From Paenibacillus mangrovi (lineage in GTDB: Bacteria; Bacillota; Bacilli; Paenibacillales; Paenibacillaceae), in assembly GCF_022898935.1 (NCBI RefSeq), contig NZ_JALIRP010000005.1, forward strand, positions 422,505-486,504: a stretch of 64,000 nt of DNA, in the 5' to 3' direction. Below are positions 54,670 to 64,000 of this stretch, piece by piece; positions within the stretch are counted from its first letter, which is position 1; every line of letters starts with the position of its first letter. Under the pieces are notes generated by a model that was not told the DNA's origin, ran no database searches, and saw only the letters and a list, made by a program, of their open reading frames with translations. Position numbers and translations under genes: made by a program.

Positions 54670-54888
54670 ATGAAAGAAATAGTTATCCACAGTGAATATA
54701 TTAAGCTTGATCAGTTTTTGAAACTGGCTGACTGCGTACCCACAGGCGGAATGGCGAAGGCGCTGCTACAGGAAGGTCAGGTACTTGTGAATGGAGAGCC
54801 TGAGGAACGCCGAGGACGGAAGCTCTATCCCGGAGACCAGGTGAAGGTGGAGGACTGCGGCGAATTTACAGTAGCCCGCGAGTCCTGA
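54670..54888 (+). CDS. yaaA: S4-domain protein YaaA (RlbA-like)
   Basis: A 72-residue S4 RNA-binding domain protein encoded between dnaN and recF in nearly all Bacillales and implicated in ribosome assembly. The S4 core reads LDQFLKLADCVPTGG...VLVNGEPEERRGRKLYPGD, a typical alpha-L helix-loop-beta pattern. SD AGGAAGGGCG lies upstream. There is a 61-bp gap to recF. Confidence 0.9.
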   Translation: MKEIVIHSEYIKLDQFLKLADCVPTGGMAKALLQEGQVLVNGEPEERRGRKLYPGDQVKVEDCGEFTVARES

Positions 54889-54949
54889 TATGCCCCTCAC
54901 GAAGCCGCGGCTATAAGTGGCGATAGGCGGGAGATGAGGAGGAAACGCA

Positions 54950-56062
54950 GTGTTTGTAAAAAGCATTAGTCTGCAGCATTACCGCAACTATGAGGAACTG
55001 AAGCTGGATTCTTTTGGCGATGTCAATCTGCTGATCGGACAAAATGCACAGGGGAAGACCAATTTGCTCGAGGCAATTTTTGTTCTTGCGCTGACCAAAA
55101 GCCACCGTACCTCCAGAGATCGTGAATTGATTTCTTTTCAGGATAAAAGTGCGCACCTGTCTGCCGTGGTGGAGAAGAAGTACGGCCCGCTCACGCTGGA
55201 CCTGAATCTTTCACCGCAGGGGAAGAGAGCCAAGATCAACAGTCTCGAGCAGCGGAAGCTGAGTGACTTTATCGGATCGCTAAATGTGGTTATGTTCGCA
55301 CCTGAGGATCTGGAGATTGTGAAGGGAACGCCTGGCATACGCCGGCGTTTTCTTGACATGGAAATCGGTCAGGTTCAGCCCGGATACCTTTTTCACCTGC
55401 AGCAGTACCAGAAGGTGCTGAATCAGAGGAATAATCTGCTCAAACAAATGTGGGGCAAAGACAAGCCGCAGCAGGGGCTTTTGGAGGTATGGGACCAGCA
55501 GCTGGCAGAGCACGGTGTTAAAATCATCAAAAAGAGGAAACAATTCATAGTAAAGCTGCAAAGATGGGCAGAAACCATCCACCACGGCATTACGAACGGC
55601 AGCGAAGACCTGAAACTTGTCTATCTTCCGTCGTTTGGCGAAGAGACGGAGGAAGATGAAGCTTATCTTTTTGAACAATTTATGTTAAAATTATCACAAC
55701 TGAAGGATCAGGAGCTTCGGCGCGGTATGACACTTGCCGGGCCTCATCGTGATGATTTGGCCTTTTTCATCAATGGCAGGGAAGTGCATACTTACGGATC
55801 TCAGGGACAGCAGCGTACGACTGCATTGTCTCTCAAACTGGCGGAAATTGAACTAATCCAGGAAGAGATCGGGGAATATCCGGTACTGCTTCTGGATGAT
55901 GTATTGTCCGAGCTTGACCCTTACCGCCAAACGCAGCTGATCGAAACATTTCAGAGCAAGGTGCAGACCTTTATTACAGCGACGGGAGTCGAGAGCCTGA
56001 GTGTGGATAAACTGAAGAACGCCAACATCTTTCATGTTCATGACGGACACGTTGGCTCTTAA
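54950..56062 (+). CDS. recF: Recombination mediator RecF
   Basis: SMC-like ATPase that loads RecA at gaps and supports replication restart. The 370-residue protein has Walker A GQNAQGKT (about 29-36), the signature SQGQQRT (about 283-289), and Walker B LLLDDVLSELD. The GTG at 54950 is the start, with GAGGAGG upstream. It overlaps none of its neighbours; remB starts 14 bp after its stop. Confidence 0.97.
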   Translation: MFVKSISLQHYRNYEELKLDSFGDVNLLIGQNAQGKTNLLEAIFVLALTKSHRTSRDRELISFQDKSAHLSAVVEKKYGPLTLDLNLSPQGKRAKINSLEQRKLSDFIGSLNVVMFAPEDLEIVKGTPGIRRRFLDMEIGQVQPGYLFHLQQYQKVLNQRNNLLKQMWGKDKPQQGLLEVWDQQLAEHGVKIIKKRKQFIVKLQRWAETIHHGITNGSEDLKLVYLPSFGEETEEDEAYLFEQFMLKLSQLKDQELRRGMTLAGPHRDDLAFFINGREVHTYGSQGQQRTTALSLKLAEIELIQEEIGEYPVLLLDDVLSELDPYRQTQLIETFQSKVQTFITATGVESLSVDKLKNANIFHVHDGHVGS

Positions 56063-56075
56063 GGAGCTGAGGACT

Positions 56076-56327
56076 ATGTATATTCATCTGGGCGGTGAAA
56101 AAATTATCCGTTCTGCGGAATTGGTCGCTATTTTTGATATATCGATCGAGAAATCTTCAAAAATATCCAAGCAATTTGCCAGCCATGCATGTCAGCAGAA
56201 GAATGTGGAATATATCAGTGAAGAGGAAGCCAAGTCCATCGTCGTGACCCAGAGCACAGTCTATTATTCCCCGATTTCATCCTCCACACTCAAGAAGCGG
56301 GCCAAAGTGTTTGTGGCCAATGCTTGA
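56076..56327 (+). CDS. remB: Extracellular-matrix regulator RemB (YaaB/DUF370)
   Basis: An 83-residue DUF370 protein, homologous to Bacillus RemB and the biofilm-matrix activator RemA. It starts MYIHLGGEKIIRS. The chosen ATG at 56076 follows AAGGAG by 9 nt, and the upstream in-frame codons overlap recF. The conserved position between recF and gyrB agrees with yaaB. Whether it regulates matrix genes here is not known. Confidence 0.9.
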   Translation: MYIHLGGEKIIRSAELVAIFDISIEKSSKISKQFASHACQQKNVEYISEEEAKSIVVTQSTVYYSPISSSTLKKRAKVFVANA

Positions 56328-56387
56328 CATATAAGTTTTTTAAATCATTGGGATTCGTAATAGCAGATATAGAATTTATAGAAGTAG

Positions 56388-58310
<1,923 letters not shown>

Positions 58311-58326
58311 ACGAGTGAATAATGCC

Positions 58327-58362
58327 AAGAAGGTGCCTATGTGTGCACCTTCTTCTTTTTTT
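58327..58362 (+). terminator. Terminator after gyrB
   Basis: AAGAAGGTGC / GCACCTTCTT, a perfect 10-bp stem with 8-nt loop, followed by CTTTTTTT. It may also serve the convergent YheC/YheD gene. Confidence 0.92.
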
Positions 58363-58371
58363 GGTGGCTGC

Positions 58372-59214
58372 TCATACTCTGGATTTGCGGCGGATTTTCT
58401 TTTTTGGAGCCCAAATGCGTCCATAGGCTATGGCATAATGTTGAATGCGGCGGTATATGCTTTTATCCTTGAAAAAATTCCTGAAAGGGAGAATGGCAGG
58501 CATTGTATTAACCTCTAGAATCCATAGGGATAACTCTGGACCGATGGCAATATCCAGTCCAATTTCTTTCAGTCTTGGATAATCATTTTGCAGCTGTTTG
58601 GCGGTAGCTTCACCGAGCTCGTAGAGTTCTTTTTCAAGGGTGTCGATTCTTTCCTTGGGAGCATGTTCTGTAAGTACCTCGTCCAGCATTTTAATGGTCC
58701 CGCCGCTGTGATAGTTGGTAATGATTCTATTTATGGCTGCCACACGGGCTACGATGGCAGTGGTCTCCCAGTTGCCATAGGGCGTTTTTTGCGTCAATAC
58801 TCTTAAATCAAACGATCGGTCCATGTATTTCAACTTGGGAATGCCCTGCTGTATGAGATACAGCTTTTTCCCTGTGCGGCTGTGGACGGCACGATGCAGA
58901 TCGTCCAAGGAATTAAAATCATCGCTGCGGGTCTCATAATGCAGCCGGTAATGTTCTTGGGGGACGGGCTCGCTGTCCTGCTCCAAATTACTCTGCTCAA
59001 TATTACTCTGCTCATGAAGCCGGTCGACGCACATGACGCCATTGCCGTAAGTACCGACATCAGGCTTGATATATACTAGCGGGTGAATGTTTAACATTTC
59101 GCCGAGTGTGGCCTTTGAGTATTTGAGAGTGAGTGGAATATAGCGTGTGATCTGGCTGTCATGTAGCAGTACTTTCGTTTTAACCCACTTACTTGGAACA
59201 CGCTGTATGGCCAA
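58372..59214 (-). CDS. YheC/YheD family spore coat-associated ATP-grasp protein
   Basis: Member of the YheC/YheD family of endospore coat-associated proteins, with an ATP-grasp fold. The 280-residue protein has an ATP-binding loop IKPDVGTYGNGV, RSFDLRVL and GPELSLWILEVNTMP, in the order expected for ATP-grasp ligases. A short repeat EQSNIEQSNLEQD (about 73-85) lies in a loop. The gene is on the lagging strand between gyrB and gyrA. Its substrate and role in the coat are not established. Confidence 0.88.
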   Translation of the reverse strand: MAIQRVPSKWVKTKVLLHDSQITRYIPLTLKYSKATLGEMLNIHPLVYIKPDVGTYGNGVMCVDRLHEQSNIEQSNLEQDSEPVPQEHYRLHYETRSDDFNSLDDLHRAVHSRTGKKLYLIQQGIPKLKYMDRSFDLRVLTQKTPYGNWETTAIVARVAAINRIITNYHSGGTIKMLDEVLTEHAPKERIDTLEKELYELGEATAKQLQNDYPRLKEIGLDIAIGPELSLWILEVNTMPAILPFRNFFKDKSIYRRIQHYAIAYGRIWAPKKKIRRKSRV

Positions 59215-59723
59215 GACATTTCATCCTTTCCGCGAAAGTAGAGATTGGAAGGCAGCAGTCTGCCCAATAAGGGGGAGCAAGAAGATCAAGGAATGTGTAA
59301 AACATAGGACAAGGTAGCGAATGAATGGTATAATATAAAGATGCTGTGATTTTAAAATTACACCTAAAAATAGCTTCTTTTGCCTATCAGTATATGTCGG
59401 GCGACAAAGAAAGGTAGGGCGTATCCCCATAAGCGTGTAAGTTGGGCGGTACTACGGGAGAGAAAAGCTAAACGTTTAATTGTGCTCTTTTTGTGAAAGT
59501 AATATAATAAAGATTGATGGTTTTATCGTAATTTTAATCATCGAACGGTACTGCTTCCTCCGGTAACCGGCGGATTGCGGCATGCCGTTTTATGCTTGTA
59601 TGGAACTAAAGTTCGTACTGTCAGAAGTTCTGAAAAAGGCTTCTTTTTAAGGCCTGCTGCCGCTTGAGCTTTAGTTTAGATTGAATATAGATGCGTTTGT
59701 GAGTGAAATGGAGGAGGTCCACC
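59215..59723 (+). other. Regulatory interval upstream of gyrA
   Basis: No gene. It contains the gyrA promoter, a palindrome TAAACGTTTA just before the -35, and hairpins in the about 210-nt gyrA leader (CCGGTAACCGG, CGGCATGCCG). A weak AGAAG / CTTCT stem before TTTTT (59623-59649) may attenuate transcription. The minus-strand promoter of the YheC/YheD gene should be here but was not placed. Confidence 0.45.
59480..59508 (+). promoter_or_regulatory. Sigma-A promoter of gyrA
   Basis: TTGTGC, 17 bp, TATAAT, about 215 bp before the gyrA start. The -10 is perfect. Confidence 0.65.
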
Positions 59724-62273
59724 ATGGCAGAAGAAAATAATCCCCAGATTAAGGAGCGGGACATTGGTGTTGAAATGCGCGAATCCTTTATGGATTATGC
59801 GATGAGCATCATTGTGAGCCGGGCTTTGCCGGATGTACGGGATGGACTGAAGCCGGTACACCGGCGCGTGCTCTATGCCATGTCCGAACTTGGGTTGTCC
59901 CCGGACAAACCGTTTAAGAAATCGGCGAGAATCGTCGGCGAGGTCATCGGTAAGTATCATCCACACGGTGACGTACCTGCGTATGAAACGATGGTCCGGA
60001 TGGCCCAGGATTTTTCGATGCGCTACATGCTTGTCGAAGGTCACGGCAACTTTGGCTCTGTTGACGGCGATGCTCCGGCTGCTATGCGTTATACCGAAGC
60101 ACGTCTATCGAAGATTGCTCAGGAAATGCTGCGCGATATTAACAAAGAAACCATTGATTTTACCGAAAACTATGATGGCGAAGAGCTGGAGCCGGTCGTG
60201 CTGCCTGCGAGATACCCGAACCTTTTGGTGAATGGTGTATCCGGTATTGCCGTTGGTATGGCTACCAACATTCCGCCGCATAATCTGGGTGAAGTTATCG
60301 ATGGCGCACTTGCCCTGATCAAGGATCCTGATCTGACTTCGCTGGATTTGATGGATTATATTCACGGCCCGGATTTCCCAACGAGCGGTTATGTACTTGG
60401 ACGTTCAGGAATCCGGCAGGCCTATGAAACCGGACGCGGCTCCGTAACCATGCGTGCCAAAGCGGAGATTGAGGAACATAATAATAAAGCGCGGATTGTC
60501 GTGACTGAGCTTCCATACCAAGTGAATAAAGCGCGTTTGGTGGAGAAGATTGCCGAGCTCGTACGTGAGAAGCGTATTGACGGCATTACAGACCTTCGTG
60601 ACGAATCCGACCGTACGGGTATGCGGATCGTCATCGAGCTGCGCCGCGATGTGAATCCGAGTGTTATGCTGAACAACCTGTACAAACATACAGCGATGCA
60701 ATCTACATTTGGCATTAACATGCTGGCCATTGTGAAAAATGAACCAAAAGTTCTGAGTTTGCGCGATGTACTGCATTACTACCTGGAGCACCAGGTTGAA
60801 GTCATTCGCCGCCGGACGGAATACGACTTGAAAAAAGCCGAAGCCCGCGCCCATATCCTTGAAGGTTTGCGCGTAGCCTTGGATCATCTGGATGAAGTCA
60901 TCTCCATAATCCGCGGATCCCAGACGACTGATATTGCCCGTGAACGCTTGATTGAACGCTTTGGCCTCAGCAATGAGCAAACGCAGGCGATTCTCGAAAT
61001 GCGTTTGCAGCGCCTGACCGGTCTGGAACGCGAGAAGATTGAAAATGAATACCAGGAACTGATGACCAAAATTGCCGAGTACAAGGAAATTCTGGCCAAC
61101 CATCAATTGGTTTTGGAGATCATCAGCAACGAGTTGCTTGAAATCAAAGAACGTTATGCCGATGAACGCCGTACCGAAATCACGGTGGGTGAAGAAAGCA
61201 TTTTGGATGAAGACCTGATTCCGCGTGAAGAAGTGGTCATCACCATTACCCATACAGGCTACATCAAACGCTTGCCGGCTAACACGTACCGCAGCCAAAA
61301 GCGGGGCGGACGCGGGGTTGTGGGCATGGATACGAAGGATGAGGACTTTGTCGAGCATCTGTTTGTAACCAACTCCCACCATTACCTCATGTTCTTCACC
61401 GACAGAGGAAAGGTATACCGGCTTAAGGCGTACGAAATTCCTGATCTGAGCCGTACTGCCCGCGGAACGGCGATCATCAACCTGATTCAGATTGAACAGG
61501 GAGAAACGATCAATGCAGTGATCCCGGTCGAGGAATTCGAAAGCGACAAATACCTGTTCTTCGTTACACGGAGCGGGATTGTCAAGAAAACGCCGCTTGA
61601 GGACTACGTGAATATCCGCAAGGGTGGTCTCATCGCGATTAACCTTCGTGAAGATGATTCCCTGATTGAAGTGAAATTAACCGACGGACAGCAGGAATTG
61701 ATTATGGGTACGGCACAAGGGATGTCGATCCGCTTCTCTGAAAACGATGTTCGTTCCATGGGCCGCAGTGCTACTGGGGTCAAAGGAATCACACTTGATG
61801 ACAATGATCAGGTAATCGGTATGGATGTCGTAGATAAAGACCTGGATGCCCTGATTGTAACGTCCAAAGGTTACGGAAAACGGACGCCGCTCAATGATTA
61901 CCGTTCCCAGACCCGCGGTGGTAAGGGGATCAAGACGATGAACATAACCGATAAAAACGGTTCTGTTGTCGGTCTGAAGGTTGTAAAACCGGATGAAGAT
62001 CTGATGATCATTACATCCAGCGGAACACTGATCCGTACAAGCATAGATGGAATTTCCACTATGGGCCGCAATACACAAGGCGTGAAGCTGATCAATATCC
62101 GCGAGGACGACTTTGTAGCTACGGTATGCCGTGCAGACAAGAGTGAGGAGCCTGAGGATGATGAAGAAGGTGCCGAGTTCGAAGAGAACGGTATAACCGC
62201 TTCATCCGAAGGTACCGAGCCTACAGAGGCTGCTGAGGATGCCGGAACAGAAGGATCTTCAGAAGAAGAATAG
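59724..62273 (+). CDS. gyrA: DNA gyrase subunit A
   Basis: DNA-cleaving subunit of gyrase. Catalytic Tyr123 sits in AMRYTEARL. The 849-residue protein has the breakage-reunion domain (about 1-500) and a C-terminal six-bladed beta-pinwheel with GyrA boxes (QKRGGRG near 527-533, and QTRGGKG). An acidic Glu/Asp-rich tail follows (about 805-849). ATG 59724 follows GGAGGAGG by 6 nt. In the quinolone pocket residues 84-86 read Val-Pro-Ala where Bacillus and E. coli have Ser-Ala-Val, an unusual substitution treated as a finding below. Confidence 0.98.
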   Translation: MAEENNPQIKERDIGVEMRESFMDYAMSIIVSRALPDVRDGLKPVHRRVLYAMSELGLSPDKPFKKSARIVGEVIGKYHPHGDVPAYETMVRMAQDFSMRYMLVEGHGNFGSVDGDAPAAMRYTEARLSKIAQEMLRDINKETIDFTENYDGEELEPVVLPARYPNLLVNGVSGIAVGMATNIPPHNLGEVIDGALALIKDPDLTSLDLMDYIHGPDFPTSGYVLGRSGIRQAYETGRGSVTMRAKAEIEEHNNKARIVVTELPYQVNKARLVEKIAELVREKRIDGITDLRDESDRTGMRIVIELRRDVNPSVMLNNLYKHTAMQSTFGINMLAIVKNEPKVLSLRDVLHYYLEHQVEVIRRRTEYDLKKAEARAHILEGLRVALDHLDEVISIIRGSQTTDIARERLIERFGLSNEQTQAILEMRLQRLTGLEREKIENEYQELMTKIAEYKEILANHQLVLEIISNELLEIKERYADERRTEITVGEESILDEDLIPREEVVITITHTGYIKRLPANTYRSQKRGGRGVVGMDTKDEDFVEHLFVTNSHHYLMFFTDRGKVYRLKAYEIPDLSRTARGTAIINLIQIEQGETINAVIPVEEFESDKYLFFVTRSGIVKKTPLEDYVNIRKGGLIAINLREDDSLIEVKLTDGQQELIMGTAQGMSIRFSENDVRSMGRSATGVKGITLDDNDQVIGMDVVDKDLDALIVTSKGYGKRTPLNDYRSQTRGGKGIKTMNITDKNGSVVGLKVVKPDEDLMIITSSGTLIRTSIDGISTMGRNTQGVKLINIREDDFVATVCRADKSEEPEDDEEGAEFEENGITASSEGTEPTEAAEDAGTEGSSEEE

Positions 62274-62284
62274 ATATATTTGTT

Positions 62285-62324
62285 GAGCAGGGCTTTTGAT
62301 TATTCAAGAGCCCTGCTCTTTTTG
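62285..62324 (+). terminator. Terminator after gyrA
   Basis: GAGCAGGGCT / AGCCCTGCTC, a 10-bp stem with 14-nt loop followed by TTTTTT. Confidence 0.92.
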
Positions 62325-62388
62325 TTTAGAAGGGAGTAGAAAGGGGAAACTTGGAGCAGTGATTGGTTGATTCCTGCCGGAATATAGA

Positions 62389-62417
62389 TTGTACAGGCAT
62401 ACTATCCATAATATAAT
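62389..62417 (+). promoter_or_regulatory. Candidate sigma-A promoter of the HD-GYP gene
   Basis: TTGTAC, 17 bp, TATAAT, 48 bp before the start codon. Confidence 0.55.
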
Positions 62418-62465
62418 GGTGTATATTGCCATTACTTATAGATGGAAGTTAGCGAGGGAATCGTT

Positions 62466-63563
62466 ATGGCCAGCATATCTATTTTGGAATTAAAACCCGG
62501 CATTAAGTTGTTAAAAGATGTACATACCCCACTGGGGGGGCTACTGCTGCAAAAGGGCACGGTTTTGCTTCCTCGTGACTTAGACATCCTGCGGGCCTTT
62601 ATGGTGCAGTATGTAGAGGTGGATACAGGAGAAGCGGATGCGAATCATGGTTCAAAGCCAGCATCACGCAAAAGCCAGTTGAATAATTCAAAACCAGCCG
62701 AGCAGGCTCCAGCCAATAAGATCTCCAACCTTTATGATGAATATGACAAACTGATTTTGCTCGTCAAAAGCGCATATCAATCCGTCATTGCTACTGACTT
62801 GCCGATCTACGAGCTACGTAACCAGCTGGAAGCACTGATAGCGCATATCAAGGACTATAACCCATTAACGTTCACGCCAAAATCAATGAATGAGTATGAC
62901 TACATTTTTCATAATGCTGTTTTATGTGCTCTGTCTTCTTACCTGCTTTCCAAGTGGGGCGGGCTTCAGCAAAAGGATTGGATGCAGGCGGCATTTGCCG
63001 GCCTGTTTCATGACATCGGCAATGTAAAGGTTGATCGGGCAATTCTATTCAAGCCCCAGCCATTATCTGCTGCAGAGGTGGAAGAAATGCGCAAGCATAC
63101 GACTTATGGCTACCAGATCCTTAAGAACACAACAGCCATTAACGAAGGTGTTAGACTTGCGGCACTTCAGCATCACGAGAAGGTCGATGGATCGGGATAT
63201 CCGCTGCGCCTTGAGGGAAACAAGATCCATGTATATGCCAAGATTGTGGGCATCACGGATATTTTCCACGCTATGACGCTTAACCGTATTTATCAGAAGG
63301 CTCAGTCCCCATATCTAGTGTTGGAGCAAATCCAAACTGAAGCATTCGGTAAACTTGATCCAACCCTGGTGCAGATTTTTATTCAAAAGGCGACGGAATT
63401 TCATAATGGTACGGTTGTCCGTCTTAGCAATGACCAGGTTGGAGAGATCGTCTTTACGGATCGCAGCAATCCGACGCGGCCCATGATTTCGGTAGGCGGA
63501 GAGATTGTTAACCTGGTACAGCAAAGACATCTTTATATCGATGAAGTGATATCTTCAAATTAA
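62466..63563 (+). CDS. HD-GYP domain protein, probable c-di-GMP phosphodiesterase
   Basis: A 365-residue cytoplasmic protein. An N-terminal domain (about 1-105) lacks a known enzyme signature. The HD-GYP domain (about 130-300) has HDIGN (His182-Asp183) and HHEKVDGSGYP (His236, His237), followed by ITDIFHAMT. Most active HD-GYP enzymes have HDIGK, so the K-to-N change should be noted, but the metal ligands remain. ATG 62466 follows GAGGGA by 6 nt. It is monocistronic between gyrA and the rRNA operon. The likely activity, c-di-GMP hydrolysis, is inferred. Confidence 0.82.
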   Translation: MASISILELKPGIKLLKDVHTPLGGLLLQKGTVLLPRDLDILRAFMVQYVEVDTGEADANHGSKPASRKSQLNNSKPAEQAPANKISNLYDEYDKLILLVKSAYQSVIATDLPIYELRNQLEALIAHIKDYNPLTFTPKSMNEYDYIFHNAVLCALSSYLLSKWGGLQQKDWMQAAFAGLFHDIGNVKVDRAILFKPQPLSAAEVEEMRKHTTYGYQILKNTTAINEGVRLAALQHHEKVDGSGYPLRLEGNKIHVYAKIVGITDIFHAMTLNRIYQKAQSPYLVLEQIQTEAFGKLDPTLVQIFIQKATEFHNGTVVRLSNDQVGEIVFTDRSNPTRPMISVGGEIVNLVQQRHLYIDEVISSN

Positions 63564-63567
63564 ATAG

Positions 63568-63597
63568 TTGACTTAGTTAATGAAGCTGTGTTATATT
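63568..63597 (+). promoter_or_regulatory. rRNA promoter P1
   Basis: TTGACT, 18 bp, TATATT, about 280 bp before mature 16S. Confidence 0.6.
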
Positions 63598-63668
63598 ATT
63601 TCTTGCCTTTCCGAAGGCGTGAAACAATACAATGCAGCTTTTAAAATATTTCTTTTTTTAAAAAAAGC

Positions 63669-63697
63669 TTGCATTAAAACGAAATACATGATATATT
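63669..63697 (+). promoter_or_regulatory. rRNA promoter P2
   Basis: TTGCAT, 17 bp, TATATT, about 180 bp before mature 16S, preceded by an A/T-rich upstream tract that could act as an UP element. Confidence 0.65.
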
Positions 63698-63880
63698 ATA
63701 AGAGTTGCTGCTGAGATAAACGAGCGGTAACGAAAACGAAAGAATTTGATCTTTGAAAACTGAACAACGAGTGAGATACAGACTTCAGCAATGAAGTCAA
63801 AACGCAAAGCAGTTCGGTCCCCGAACTGTGGAGCACAAATGAGATTTAAATCTCGTCAGATTCAAAATGAGCTACAAACT

Positions 63881-64000
63881 TTCTTGGAGAGTTTGATCCT
63901 GGCTCAGGACGAACGCTGGCGGCGTGCCTAATACATGCAAGTCGAGCGGACTTGATGAGGAGCTTGCTCCTCTGATGGTTAGCGGCGGACGGGTGAGTAA
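63881..64000 (+). rRNA. 16S ribosomal RNA, 5' part (truncated by window)
   Basis: Contains the universal AGAGTTTGATCCTGGCTCAG sequence (from 63888), then the conserved CGAACGCTGGCGGCGTGC and the V1 hairpin GAGGAGCTTGCTCCTC. The mature 5' end is placed by alignment to E. coli position 8 and may be off by a few bases. The V1 sequence fits Paenibacillus. Confidence 0.97.

Larger units (their letters stand above)
63564..63880 (+). other. rRNA operon promoter and leader region
   Basis: No protein gene. It contains two tandem promoters and then a leader with several hairpins: GACTTCA / TGAAGTC, CAGTTCGG / CCGAACTG, and GAGATTTAAATCTC. GATCTTTGAAAACTGAAC is typical of Paenibacillaceae pre-16S RNA processing and antitermination sequence. 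Confidence 0.7.

Noticed and set aside
59471..59485. TAAACGTTTA palindrome before the gyrA -35 as a cre or LacI-type operator
   Set aside because: Only the central ten bases are symmetric and such short AT-rich palindromes occur by chance. No operator is called.

Overview
The window is chromosomal DNA from a Gram-positive endospore former of the Paenibacillaceae, most likely Paenibacillus. The evidence is the conserved Firmicutes origin gene order, sporulation genes (YyaC, a YheC/YheD coat-associated protein, Spo0J/Soj/Noc, SpoIIIJ-Jag) and a 16S 5' end of Paenibacillus type. It spans the replication origin. Genes left of dnaA (about 51.9 kb) lie almost all on the minus strand and genes right of it on the plus strand, so most are read away from oriC.

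Layout. 1-5 kb: the 3'-truncated c-di-AMP phosphodiesterase gene gdpP with yybS and a MazG-like gene, then a CBS-pair protein and an LCP-family ligase. 5-34 kb: an accessory block absent from the usual gdpP/rpsR neighbourhood. It holds a 14-TM type efflux pump, a complete oppABCDF oligopeptide importer, and a mannoside-degradation locus. That locus has a YesM/YesN-type two-component system, a CUT1 sugar importer without its own ATPase, and five cytoplasmic glycosidases: GH3, GH38, GH125, an unassigned clan GH-A enzyme and a second GH38. 34.6-51.1 kb: the core block rpsF-ssb-rpsR, yjzC, tRNA-Ser(CGA), a DUF3343-mscS-DUF951 operon, yyaC, a DUF4446 gene, a cysteine-desulfurase-like gene, parB-parA, noc, rsmG-mnmG-mnmE, jag-yidC-rnpA and rpmH. 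51.1-64 kb: oriC, dnaA, dnaN, yaaA, recF, remB, gyrB, a YheC/YheD gene, gyrA, an HD-GYP gene and the start of an rRNA operon.

How the parts fit. The glycosidases lack signal peptides, so mannosides must be imported by the CUT1 system and trimmed inside the cell. The GH38/GH125 set fits alpha-mannan or N-glycan fragments, and the GH-A and GH3 enzymes are candidates for beta-linked residues. Both importers have a strong hairpin between the binding-protein gene and the permease genes, which would yield more binding protein than permease. The origin carries two DnaA-box clusters flanking dnaA, with a DnaA-trio-like element and AT-rich stretch in the dnaA-dnaN gap. Two parS sites are present, one inside parB and one forming the stem of the terminator after rsmG. 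A Noc-type site lies near 34.4 kb.

Items that merit a second look are a repeated intergenic stem-loop element at about 40.7, 44.1 and 51.3 kb, the parS/terminator composite, the long structured opp leader, the shared 15-bp operator-like sequence upstream of both transporter operons, and an atypical quinolone-resistance-determining segment in GyrA. All functional statements are inferred from the sequence and from knowledge of the families. No database search was run.
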